Below are positions 10,291 through 22,900 of a DNA stretch of 64,000 nt, piece by piece (position 1 is the stretch's first letter; each line of letters begins with the position of its first letter). The stretch lies in contig JAYKAV010002552.1 in the NCBI GenBank assembly GCA_035582835.1, forward strand, positions 640,499 to 704,498, in the 5' to 3' direction. The notes under the pieces were generated by a model, which did not search any database, was not told the DNA's origin, and saw only the letters and a program-made list of their open reading frames with translations. This stretch comes from Phoebastria nigripes (Eukaryota > Chordata > Aves > Procellariiformes > Diomedeidae). The translations under genes and the position numbers were made by a program.

Positions 10291-13200
10291 AATTTAACAA
10301 TAATATAATAGCTTCACAATAATAATTTCTTGTACTTTTCCACTTAGAAATCTGCAGCTAATGTAAAAATAAATAGCACAAAGGAAACATATATGACTTT
10401 GCCTTTCCATGGCAAAAAAAGTCATAAAATAGGAGAGGTCATGTGGTAAGTGTGATTTACCTGAACTTTAAGTACTTTGAAAATGAAACACCAGGAACAG
10501 CATAATCAGTCAGGAGAGCAATTAGGGACTCCATTACCACTCAAGAGAAGCAACAGAGAACATAATCACTTGCCTGAGGAAACGGTTTTCACATACATGC
10601 CGAATTCAACGTGTTCTCTCTGCGTATCAGCAGTGTGTAAGTAAGGGAGTGTCTCAAGCTCTTGACAGGAGTAAGAATAATACATAGGGAACGGGGTGGT
10701 TGTTTAGGGAATCTGTCTGTCATAATTTATTCGTTCTGCTTCATATTTGGAAGTAGTTGCTAAAAATGTTCAAAGCCTGGACTTGCTGAAGGTATGTGGA
10801 ATGCTTCATTTGCTGACAAGGTTTGCGATGTGTCCAGCAGACCGGGGACACCGGGGAACCTTTAACTCTGTTGTACAACAGGAATTGCTACGGTGGGTTG
10901 CTAGACAGGCCACTTCTCTCCCATCTTTCTCTCTTTAAGGGGAAGCAGAAAGCCCAACAGGGACAAAGATGACAAACCATGGTTTTTAAAAACATCCATG
11001 TGATGGACATTTGGGGTGGGAAAAGGCTGGTGACTCGTATGTGCTTTATATGTACCCTCATATACACATGGGAGATGATGAGTATAGGGTCTAGTTTAAC
11101 TCCAGGCTAAGCATATTGCTCTATGGCAGAAAGATAGAAAGAAAATACTTGAGTTGGAGGAGGATTGTGGAGTACCCCAAATGTCACATGTAAAAGTCTA
11201 AAGCATTCAGGAAGTGCATGTAGGGCCCATTATCTTTGTTTGTTGTGTATCTTTTGTGTTGACACATAAAGTGCAAAAGTATTTTACACTCCCATACAAA
11301 GTCTGTTCTGTTCAAAAGAAGCATCCCAATAGCTGGAGTCGGGGGAAAGGATTAACAGATATGACAGGCACCAACCAGTTAGGCTGGTGGGTCCCTCCCA
11401 AGAAGAAGGGCTAGATAAGGTTTCCTTCTGGGCTGTGTTGCTAAAGGACTCAGAGCAGTATATAGACTCCAACTATTTCAGGATCATAAAACCAACAGTT
11501 CATGGGAATTGTCCAGATGGCTAAATTTTAGGACAGGTTTCATGTGACTGAAGGTGATGTCTACTTGCAACTGTTGGCTTAATTTTGTGTTTCTGTTTAC
11601 AAAAATGAACATTAGAGGAAAAATCAAGCAGGACATAGTGATGCAATGCTTTTAATAAAGAACAGCAAAAGACTGTGAAAGTATTGGAAAAGGGTCTGTA
11701 GCAGGAAAACACAGCCAAATGCGTACACATCCACAGAGAATAAAAAGCGAATGACTTTGGTATCTCAAGCTAGGAGGCTTGAACGCTTTCTTTTTCCTAC
11801 CCTTTTTTCATTTTGATAAGACGAATGAATGATTTTTAATGACCGTGAAGGGTCAATAAACGACTCCATGGTTGCACTCTAGTATGATGAAAGATACTAC
11901 TCAATATTTATGGAGGATTTATATGGTAAATAGACTGAGAGCAACTGCAGGTCCATAATTCTCTTAGCAAGCCCTCCTTTTTGCTTAGACATTTTTCTTT
12001 CAGTGTGGGTTTTCCGCATTCATCGAAGATACTCAGGCATCTAGTAGCCCTACTGCTCTGACAGGGTTGCTGGACATCTGGAAATCTGGACGTGCCAAGT
12101 GCATTAGCATATATGCGCTCTATAGTTCATGCACGGTAAATCTGGAACATCCAGGAACTCTCTCGTCAGGTCCCATGCGCTGAGCTGTGCACATGCCCAA
12201 CAGCTGTTTACGCATCAGTGGCTTCCTGGCAACTTCCTGGAAATCTCTCAGAGAAATAGGAGAAAACTGCATAGATCTCACTACAACTGGGGTATAAGAA
12301 ACTCATTTTGCTGTAGCACATGTGCGTAAGACTAGTGTATGGCAATTTTCAGGACTGGGTTTATAGTGAAGAGGAGTTATTTAATTGTTGTGGTTTTTTT
12401 TTTTTTTTTCTGGGCAACAATGGTTAGAGGAGATTTGAAAGGCAAACTAGAGCTGCACGTGTAGAAATCTTGACGGTGAGTCTTAATCTAATGGTACAAC
12501 TCAGCACAGGCTCAACTTCAAGCTCATAAGTGGTTTTCTTGCTGAAGGTAAGCACACATCAAGGCATTCAACAGCAGGCAAGATTAAGCTAATAAGACTA
12601 ATCACATGTGCGCACACAGTAAAAATTAAAAATACGATTTTGGGAGCAATAGCTTTGCTATCAATTGCTCCTTGAAAAATACACTCTAGCTTGTTTGGGC
12701 TGGTGATAGCTAATGGATTTTAGCTCTGTTGCTTGTTTTTTTCATAACACTTTCAAAATGCATTCACATTCTTCTAAACCAACTTTGTATTGTGATGGAA
12801 GACATATTCCTTTACCTCCATACTCTTCCAGCGCAGTTTTTGTTTAGCAGTCTTCCCTTGAACACTAGGAGAAAGAGTAATGTATGCTAAAGATTGATCT
12901 CATCCTGGTGGGAATTACAGTTTTGTTGTAACTGCAATACAGTGGAATGTGTCAGGATGCCCAAATTTAACACTTAGGTTAATAATTAAGGCAGTGGGAG
13001 TGGTGGGCTGTTTGCTTTATCTCCAGCCTTGATCTATCATAAAACAAGCTTCTTCATGGTACTCTTCCTGACTGGAGTAGACTTTATCCTTGAATTGACA
13101 GGGGCCTTTATTTGTCCTTTCATCGTGAACAAGTTTGGCCAAAAGGTCCAATTCTAATGTGCACATATTCTTGTTAGTTCAATGTACTTATTCTTTTAAT

Positions 13201-13839
13201 ACACTCCTTGGGTCGTTTTNTCCTTTTGTGTTTAGCGTGATCTTACTGTATCAATTTTCGTAACTGGCTCTCAGCAGATTCAGTGCTCTGCAGCTTGAAG
13301 TGTCAGATTGTGGGTGGTCCATTTCATTTGAGGTATTTTGAGCCAAATGTGAATAGAAAACAGCTTTTGTTCTGCAATTTTGGACTTTACCCTTAAATAC
13401 CTACCAGACTGTAATCATCCACACATCACCCACTGCCAATAAATAACCTATTTTATTATCCAAGTCTCTAGATGGAGAAGAACATTTTTGCTGAATTCGG
13501 CTAGAGGCAGCAATATACTGGGTCGTCTTTCTTTTTTTCCATATGAAAAAGAGTTAGGTATTTTATTAGAGTGGCAGCGATGTGATTATTTATTTTGTTA
13601 TACAAGAATACTGATGCTGAAGTTAAAAACAGAAAGTGGAGTTTAAATGTTTCTGTGTTATATACTGGTATAAAGGAGAGCAGAACCTGGCCAACAGAGC
13701 TTTTCACATGTATGGGGCCAGAATATATGTGCAGCATAGAGATTAAGAAAGCGCAGAGTTTGATAGCCGTGATGATATAATTTTACAGGAGCACTGAGGA
13801 ATCTTAGTGAAATCCTGGGCTGCATGGCTGAGGCACAGT
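10291..13839. other. AT-rich noncoding stretch
   Basis: No gene is supported; frames here are 60-70 codons and unrecognised. A T16 tract sits at 12394-12409. There is a single N at 13220. I see no interspersed repeat here that can be assigned. Confidence 0.6.
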
Positions 13840-13935
13840 AGAGGTGCTTAAAATAGAAATGCTCTCCAGCTCTCTGAAAGCTCATAATCTAGGTGTCAGG
13901 TAAAGTCAAACAGGTGGATGAAAGAGGTAAGCAGT
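13840..13935. repeat. Second copy of the 'AGCTTACAATCTA' ancient repeat
   Basis: 'CTCTCCAGCTCTCTGAAAGCTCATAATCTAGG' and 'AAGTCAAACAGGTGGATGAAAGAGG' follow the same order as 'CCCTGCCCCAAAGAGCTTACAATCTAAG...ACAACAGGTGGATACAGA' in the old amniote repeat. The relic at 8.88 kb ends in the matching block. The sequence is strongly diverged. Confidence 0.45.
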
Positions 13936-14514
13936 GCAGAGAAAGCTGGCAGATGAATTAATGCTGTAACATACAGAATTTAACAGAAAAGCAGATGCTT
14001 GGGCTAGCTATTCTCCTAATCAAANTTCAACAGGAGTAATACATAGCCATCCCAGCAGAGTTAAGTTTAAAGAAAGAATTTAAGAGAGTATAAATGTGAA
14101 TTTAACCTTCAAGTTTTCTTCCCTCCCCATTCAAATATTTAGAAAGTGCTTGTTCTCCTGTCTTCTCGAATTCCCACAAGGATACTGACAGGGCAGTGTG
14201 CGGTAGCTTGGCCACACTGCTACAGCAGCTCCTGATTTGAAAGGGTTGATTGGATTCTGTCAAAAGTTTTCATTCCCAAGGGGCTTTTCTATTATTTTTA
14301 TGATACATCAGAGTTATACTTGTGATGCTGTTCCCCTTCACATAATCTCACAGCTCCGATTTGTGGCTCCCGAGAGAGTCCTTAAAGCACAGATGAAGGG
14401 CATTGGGTTAAATCTCATTTTACTAGGCAACCTGCTTTGTATCATTTTCCTTTTTTTTCATACATCAAGAATGTGTTCTTGGCATATTGTACACAAACAA
14501 ATGCTGTTCTGGGT

Positions 14515-14700
14515 TGAAGCCTATCTAGTAGTTAAAGCAACGGATCATGACTCAATGAGTGATTGGGTCAGCCTCTGGATTCCTAGTCGAGCATTTTCTA
14601 TTGATTTATTGTGTGGCCTTAGATAACTAGCTGATATCCTTCTGTCTCCTTCTCTTCTCTCTCTTATTACTTTTGCGTGGGTATAATTCTACCACACAAA
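14515..14700 (+). repeat. MIR-like SINE relic, nearly full length
   Basis: In order from about 14520 the segment shows 'TAGTAGTTAAAGCAACGG' (MIR: TAGTGGTTAAGAGCACGGG) and then 'GGGTCAGCCTCTGGATTCCTAG' (MIR: GACTGCCTGGGTTCGAATCC). Next come 'TTGTGTGGCCTTAGATAACTAGC' (MIR: TGTGTGACCTTGGGCAAG) and then a pyrimidine-rich block ending 'GGGTATAATTCTACC' (MIR: GGGATAATAATAGTACC). Co-linearity across about 180 bases supports a real MIR/CORE-SINE copy. The A-box head is degraded. It is a fossil with no expected activity. Confidence 0.6.
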
Positions 14701-17700
14701 GCTTTTCTCATCCCTTTTTAAACAGGCTCTTTTAGATAAGGTGAGAGACTTGGATGGGAGTGTCCATGACCTAGGACTGCCTTTCCCCTGGCCTGGGCAG
14801 GGTTTCTGCAGTGCAGGTGCTGTTGGCAGACTATGGCAAGGGACCCCTTTGCAAGCACGGGTACAGGGTGCAAGCATGTGTGTTCGTGTCTTCATCGTAG
14901 GGCAGGAGTATGATCCATTCCTGGGTCCTCACTGTTTACTTTGGGCAGTCCAATGTTACTCCAGCCACATTTGGAAGGCAACAAAATTTATAGACACTAT
15001 AGATATAGCTGCTGTAGCCCACTCTGGCAGTCAGGGAACCACTAGTATAGGACACTATATACTCTATAAGTAGAGTGCACTTACCTGGCTGTTGTGGCTG
15101 TGGTCTCCTTGGCAAATGTTCCTTGGGGGATCTCAGAGAAGTTTAATGAATCAGACGATCCTGGGNGGTTTTGAAACTGTAATGGGGCGGGGGGGGGCTG
15201 GGAGGCAAGGTCATAGTCCCCTATCCCTGTTCCTAATAAACTGAAAGTCTGTGCTCCCCATCTTAAAGACACAGCACTAACTCTGCCCTGCAAAACATAC
15301 TTACAAATTGCTTTGAAAGCCTNTCCCCAAATAACTACTCTTCCTAAAGAAAAATCCCAGGAACAAAAATTTAAAGGAAATTTCCTGGTTGTGTTAAAGG
15401 AGATTGAAGTCAAGAGTCACTTGACTTGCTGTGTGCACAGCACAAAGCTGACCTGTGCATCTGCAGAGGTTACTATGTCGTGCATTCAGGGTAACCAGAC
15501 GGCAGGTACATGCAGTGCTCAGAACCTCAGCCAGCCATAAGACGGCTCTAAGATGATGCATCTCTGGGTCTTCACACCTCCTGGCTACCTCTCACAAACA
15601 TACAGAAATATGCTAGGTCATTTGTTGCGTGGATGATGGATGATAGATCAGCTTGTAACTTGGGGACAGCTATTGGAAAACCAGGTTTTACATTTGCTAC
15701 AAACATTTTTATAAAAGAAAACAAAAAGGCCCTTGAATTGCAATACAAAAGCATTGCTTTTTGATAGCTACTGTAAACTGATGTGCTGTCAAACCAAACA
15801 AGCCTTTGTAGGCCAAACGCAGGTGTGATTGCTTACCTCTGACTTGTACACGCTGTTTACAACAATAGTACTTTTCTTGACATGTAAGAACGTTGATCAA
15901 CTGGACTTTGAATTAATCTTGCCCTTCTTGGGACATGGAGGGCACTGAATTGTGGCAGACTGAAGGTGTCTTAGAGGTGTCAGCAAGTCTTAGATATGCT
16001 GAGGTTGCTGCCTGCTGCAAACCGAGCTCCTGTTCATCAAATNCCCGTGGCTGGTCTCGAGATGTGATATGAAGAGCTATGTCCCACTGTTTCAGTCAGA
16101 AGCTAGGAAGTATATCCAGCTCAAAGCAGTTTTGGCCTGATGCAGTTGGGCAAGGGAGGTACTTCATCATGAGAGGAACCAGACCACTGGGGCAGCAAAA
16201 AAAGTCCTCTGTGTCATGTTGCCTCCTCAAAGCTGTTCAGAGCTGTGTGCATACGAGCCCCTCGAAGTCAACAGCAGCATGCTCAGTGACCAGCAGGCTT
16301 TGTATAAAGTCTGCNAGTCATTGTAAAAGTAGTGGAAACATTCTGTCATGGCAGCCTTTGCNGTTAAAAATAAATTACTTTTTTTTTTTTCTTTTTTCNC
16401 CCTGGTTTAATTCAAGTGGCTAATGGTAGTAGACATTGACAAAGTCCAAGCATTTTGGGACTTGTATCAAATAATACTTTCATGTTCAGATTTCATTTGC
16501 ATGTTTTGAAGCTCTGCATCTTTCAAAACCATAAGCTTCCCATCCATCCCTTCAACTTGAATTTTGCTAAAATGGCAAAATCAAACGGTTACTAGTGGAG
16601 CTCTGCCTCAGAAACTGCTGGTCTTGCAATTAGAAGGTAATTTCTAAAGCAAAGAGCCTAAACCTGTAGATCACACGTTTAGTTTTTAACTGTTCCATTG
16701 CATAGCATATCCCATGCATAGTGCTAGGTAGTTTCTTCTGCAGCCATAAAAATAATTGTGCAATGTTGGTCTCCCACTCAACCTAAGGAAGCTCTTTCTT
16801 GTTTTCTGGAAAATGCTATAGAAAAATGGTAAATAAATCAAAAGAAATTCTTATCATTCAATTCGGTGTTATCATTANAAAAAATAATCTGGACAGTGTA
16901 AGAGCTATAAATTGCTGACTGTGTCAAGAGGTTGATGTTCACACTTAATGCCTTAATTATAGTACTGGAAAAAACAACTTTGAGATGAGAGAAGACTACG
17001 TTATACCATGTACCAAAATCAGCTTTCTTTGAGGGTTTCTTGCTTAGCTTTGATTTGAGAATTTTCTATCTTTGCTAAGCCCTAGTGGTTGATACCTTGA
17101 AAATATCAGTTAAATTATACAGGTACAGAGGAGAAGAGATAATATTTTTAAGGAATATGCTAGCAAATAAAAAATTGCTTAGACAAAAATGTTGCCTGCT
17201 TTGGGCTTTTAAAACAGAAACCTGTAGGACTGTTCAGAGTTACGCAACTTCACACTGTTTACTGTCATACTGATTTGCTAACTTTAAAAATTCACAGCTT
17301 TTTTCCTGTGCAGTAAAGACACTGCCCATTCCGATTCATAAAAACATTTGCCTGTTTACTTTAAAGCCATACCTCAGCCCCACTAAAATTAATACGATTT
17401 AAACAAGAACTTAAGCATTTGAGCAATAATGTTTAAAGCCAGAAGGAAGTATTAGTATGTATAGTCTGACCTTCTGTACAGGACAGATTTGTAAGATTTC
17501 CCCACAAGCCAATAAATTCATCTTTGGGTAAAGAACATCTACGAGAAGGCTATTTGATCTTGATTTGAAGGCTAAGGCTTCTTTCACTAACATGCTCCAA
17601 CTGTTAGTTATCCTCAGTGTTTTAAATATGTTACTCTATGCCATTTTCCCTTTGTTTGGCTTCATCCTCCTGTCATCGCTTCTTATTTTTCTTTCCCCNA

Positions 17701-19884
17701 AAAATATTTTCTCTTTCTTGTACAAATGCACACTGTAATCAAACTACTCTTGATTTAATTTTTGGTCAGCTTAAGAGTGAGTCTCATTTTAAGTACTTCA
17801 GTGTGCTGTACGGCTCCATTTCTCTTACTATTCAGGCCTGAGCTTGGGCATGTGGACATACGGGCTTGGAGCATGGCTTTGAACATCTACTTTCGCTGAA
17901 TGGAGGTAAATCTCCACCTTATATCCATGGAAATGGTTGTGGGCAACAAAAGGACTGCACCGCTGGACCTAGTTAGAGGAAAAGAATTATATATGTCATG
18001 GGCACTAATGCAGCCTTTTGACATTGATTCAGGGCTTTTTGAGATCTAAGAAGTTCTGGAAAAAAAAAAACCAAAACCCTCGCAATTTAATTCTTCTGTG
18101 TCTGTGTGTACTTTCTCCCTTAAAATCTATTTCAGTCCCATGAATTCTCCAATAATTGCCAGTACAGCATCTCCAGATGACTCCACAGTCCTGCCCACTC
18201 TTCTTCTTAAACCTCACACTTCTGCTGCGGGTACACAGCGTAGCACAGGGCTGCCCCTCAGTGCTGAGCTGAGTTTCCCGACCATCTCCTTGCTGGGCAG
18301 CAGTGGTGGGTTTTTTTATGTTGTGAAGACAAACTTTAAGACTGTGAAGAGAATTTGCTTATATGTAATGGACTCTGACTTTGTTATTAATATTCCTTTT
18401 TTTTTTTTTTTTGAAGTGGGGAGTGTATGCAGAGGAGCAGACAGACTTTGTGATCTGCTGTCAGGCAAAGTGCGGCAGGATGGATCCGATAGACCCCTTG
18501 GTGTTTTGCTGGCACACAACATAGCCCTGTCTGCAGCGTGTTTCTTTTGTCATCTGTGATGTGTTGGTTTGAAAGGGCTGCAGGAGGAACAGTGATGTAT
18601 AAGAGTATTTTGAGACTACCATTATGTGGTACTCCCAAATGTCAGAACATTATGTGGTGGCTGATGTCTTGATTAGCTCTGTAGGAAAATTTTCCCCTTC
18701 CCTTTCCCCAAGCAGTTCTCCCTCTGTGAGGAGAAGGAAGAAAACTAAACAGAAACACTTAAGCAGAGAAGAAAATCCAGCTCTGTGTTGGGTAATTGGC
18801 TTTAATTATGAAAAGTGTAGATCAATAATATGCTGAAGGATATTTGAAATACTTCCAATGGTGATATGTTTCCCCCCATCCACCCAGAAAAAGTTGTATA
18901 GCAGATACAGCCAGACTGCGTGTCTAATCAAAGGAAAGCTGTCTTTGGATATCAGAAAGGCAAATATTTTTAGAATGGTCCTTCAGCCTATTCTTCAAAA
19001 CAAGTATGGAGCAATGTGAAGGTTTCTGCCTTAATCAGCTTGCAATAAGAGTGAGATGTTACTCCACAAATCATTTAGCAGAGTTGTATGTGAATAAATC
19101 AAGGATCAGCGTGGAGGAGGCATGAGGTGAAAATGAATTCACAAGCAGTTGCTAAGCACTCTAATATCACAAAAATATTTATTAGGTGTATTGGACTGGA
19201 AAAAAGTAATGGACATGACTAAATTGTGGTTCTGGAAGTTGTCCAAAGTGACCTGGCTCCATTGGAAAGCTGGTATGCTCGTGTACGTTTTCAGCTTTCT
19301 GCGCCTAGTCTGGGTTGAGGTTTGCATCTAGTTTTCTGTTCCTCTGGTGATGTACCNGTTTTATGCAGCATCCTCTGGGATCACTCTGCCAGTTATCCCA
19401 AATGCTGCTGAGCAGAAAGGCATGTGAAGCATGGGGTCTTGTTATGAATATTAATATCATCACAAATTTATTGGAAAGCTCACTGAAGTTCACTAAAGTT
19501 TTAAGTGAAACTGTGCCCAGTTTTGAGCTTAGATAGGCCAAGAAATGTTTCTGTATTCTGTTCAGTCTCAATTTAATGCAAAACGCAGTGCAGGGCATGC
19601 CCAGAAACACCTCCTAGCAAAAACTGCNTTGAAAAAGGAAGGCAATTCTGGAGGTCATATTCCCCCAAGATCAATTGATTACTGGATTATAGGTTTGGAT
19701 TTAAGAGCCTGTATTCTGTGTAAATTTAGTGGTGAGTCCCATTTTGGAAATGTTCAAAGTCCAAATCAATCCACAGATTTGTAGTAACTTTCTGGAAGGT
19801 TCAGATGCATAATTTCTCTGCTAGAAATTAATCTCTCTGCTTAATGTTACTCATTTTAGCTCACATTTAACTAAAACCTTTATA
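14701..19884. other. Noncoding stretch with no supported gene
   Basis: Unrecognised frames of up to 153 codons occur (18098-18559 plus); that one runs through a T16 tract and so carries a run of phenylalanines. Homopolymers are G9 at 15189-15197, an interrupted T tract at 16378-16398 and T16 at 18397-18412. Single N bases are denser here than elsewhere: 15166, 15323, 16043, 16315, 16362, 16399, 16878, 17699, 19357 and 19628. Confidence 0.6.
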
Positions 19885-19980
19885 AATTTGTTAATCTCAC
19901 ATATATGCTCAATGTCACAAGACATCCTCTGCCTTTGAGGTACAGTATCCATTTTACTGATGTCTTTCTGTTCCACACCA
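19885..19980 (-). repeat. MIR-like SINE relic, reverse orientation
   Basis: 'CCTCTGCCTTTGAGGTACAGTATCCATTTTACTGATG' corresponds to the reverse complement of the MIR-type 'CATCTGTAAAATGGGGATAATA...CCTACCTCA' segment. 'AATGTCACAAGACATCC' lies where 'TCCTCACAACAACCC' would be expected. It is short and worn, so the confidence is moderate to low. Confidence 0.4.
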
Positions 19981-22900
19981 TTAAACACTATTGCTGTAAG
20001 TGATAAGCAGAAAGCAAATTGCACGGAAAGGTCATCAAATGTGATTATAGTACACTACGTATGATGTGACAATTCAGTAGTGTCATAAAATCCCAGCTGT
20101 ATCTCAGTCTTGTCACCCTCAAGCATTCAAAAATCCTGAATTAGGCCTGAAAAAATAATAAGCAATATAAAACCTCTGAGATTTTTTAAAAATTATATAT
20201 GTTGGGCTCTCTTCCTTTGCCTCATTTCCTGAACTTGTTTCATATGCTTCACATTGTTGAGTTTCCTGCCAGTGACTAGTGTCAAAGCTTACTTTTATAA
20301 TGAAAGCTATAAATGGAAATTGCCTGAGTTATTATTTAGGCAATCTCTTGATTGCAGAAACCTGCAAGTATCACAAGAGCTGTGGTGGGCAGTGGTGGAT
20401 AATGGATGGGATCTGCTGAATGGTGACGTGATTGGCAGAGAATACTTTCTCTGGACTCAGCATTTTTATGTCTTCCCAGTCTGGAAGGAACCAAGTGAGG
20501 AGCAAAGGGGAGGCTGTTCCTCCTCCTCCTCAGATATGCATGAAAAGGGGAGGAGAGGGTCAGGAATCCTTAACCTGCCTTTTTTACTCCCTCTCTGTCT
20601 TTCAGCTAGTAGTGAGCCAGGAGGAGGGTGCTTTTTTCCCACTTCTCTCTCAGCTGGCCGGGGAAAAGCAGGCAGGCAGCAGAGATGTGCCTCCTCCCTA
20701 CCCAGAAGCTAACACACTAACCGAGGTTCTGGGGGAAGGGACCCCCACTCCAGACCTGGGGCCAGAAAGGTGACTTCCACTTTTAACAATGGTTGAAACA
20801 AAGTCCTGATTATCTCTCTGACTCTAAAAACAGACAAATAAAGCTATTTTCCACCACAACTCACAAAAAAAGCCATCTCCAAAAGTTTGGCATCTGGCTT
20901 AGAAATGTCCACAGGGCAACACTGAGATGAAAAGAATTAACTGAACATCCATGTACGTGTTCTTCCCTTTGGTCTGTGCTACTCACCCACTGCTTCCGCT
21001 GACCAAATAGGTCTTCACCAAAAACGAACAAAGAGAAAAACCCTCACCATGATATACAAAAAGCTAGAACACGGTGAGAGAGGCCAGTAAGTGATGAGGG
21101 ACAAAAGCAAAATGCTCATCAGAATGACTCCTGTGTGGACTGTGTGAATTCAAAAGGTTAAAACCTAATCCCTAAAAAACTGGTCACTTCTAGCAGTTAA
21201 TGACCTGCTAGTCTGCTAACCATCAGGAGAGGAAGCCAGGAGCAGTTAACGCTTTCAGAAACGCAGTTGTTGCTAACAATAGTAATGAACCATATCTTGG
21301 ACTTGTTATTGTACACGATGTAGGAGAAACATAATAAGTGCTTCAGAATGACAGTGAATAATTGAAATATTAAGGCATAGAGGTGAGGAGAGCTATAGAT
21401 GCGATCCAGGAATGGAAGCAGAGCATTACAAATAGAGTGGGCAAGCAGAATACTGCTGGTGTGACCCAGAGTTTATTTTAAAGCTGGGGACTGAACATTT
21501 CCTTCCTGCAGTAAACACACAGAAAGAGAAGGAAGGAGGAAAAGGGAATGCAAATAAGTGGTGGCAGTCNCTTTATGGGCTTACTATTTGCTTGTCCTTC
21601 TGGCTGTCAAAGCAAAAGATCTTACAAAACTCTGGTGCCCCAGAGAGTCCAAAGTTTCCCAGGGAAAGCTGATCATGAGAATTTATCCCTCCTGAAAGTC
21701 TCCGTCCAGCAGCTCGTGTTTCTCTACTTCCCAACTAATAGGAACCTCTACAGGTACCTCTATAGGTTACTTCCCCAAAAGAAAGAGGTGTGCAGGATTT
21801 CCTTTTGCCTAACGCTAAACCCGAAGCCGTGCTCTAGACAGCACTCGCCTTAACAAGAATGGTGCTTCAGAGCTATTCGTGCTCTGTTTTCAGCCTCTTA
21901 TTTATTTTCTTATTTTATGGAAACAGCCATAGGATGCAAAGGAAGTATCAAAGGATATCTTTGGGGTTTCTGTGGTTGCCTGTGAAGTTTCAAGGACAGA
22001 CTCTTCCTATTTCTCTACAATTTTTTGGTCTTCTGTATGTAGCGACCTGACCTCTCGCTGCTCAGTATTTGTGAGACTGCAAGCTGAATGCTTTCATACG
22101 TTTTAAAAATAGACTTCTCTGCTGACTGCAGTAGGACCTTGAATGCCCTTGCCTACATTTACCTCTTCTTGAAAGAAGTCAGTTCAATTATATTTAGAAA
22201 CTTACAATGTAATATTTTTGAAACCTTGGCATATAAACTCCTCCCTTTTGCTCCTCCCTGACAGCATGGCTATCAACAGGAGCCCTATCATTGCTTTGTA
22301 ATAACTTATTATTTATATATATCAAACAACATTATTCAAACATAATTTTTGACAGCACCACTGTTCATGCAAACTTGTCAGGTTCCGTGCAGGCACTGTT
22401 TGAGATTAATGGTATAGATGGCTCTTTTGTTCCCGGGACACTTTTCTTTCTCTTTCTGTCAGATGCCAATATCTGTACAAAAAAAGACTTCTTATGATTT
22501 CCTGTTAGATCAATTGTATTAACTGGCATAGGACAGCAGAAGCAAGGGGAATCCACTCTGGAGTTGGTATGGAGTCAAATCTGGGTTCATAGAAGTTTCT
22601 TCTATACTGAAGCTTCAGAAATTAGGAGTGGTGATTTATAAGCTTTTGACAAATTTCCATCTGCTCTCATTCCATGTAGTTTTTTTTCCCCCTCAGAGTT
22701 CAAAGGCTGTCTACTGCAGAGCTGCGCTGCCTTTGTGATATATAGCTGTCTCTGAGGCTGTCATACATTCTAATTTTAACACTGACGGAGCTCTAGGCCT
22801 TAATTCAAGAACCACTCCGAATAGCTCCACCAAGCAGAAAATCTATTCTGCTAAAACCCAGCCAACCGATCAGTTTATGAACTCTCATGCAAAACAGCAT

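Noticed and set aside
18098..18559. 153-codon plus-strand frame
   Set aside because: It runs through a T16 tract giving a phenylalanine run and has no domain.
21735..21770. Imperfect palindrome centred on GGTACC
   Set aside because: Arms of eight bases with mismatches are common by chance.
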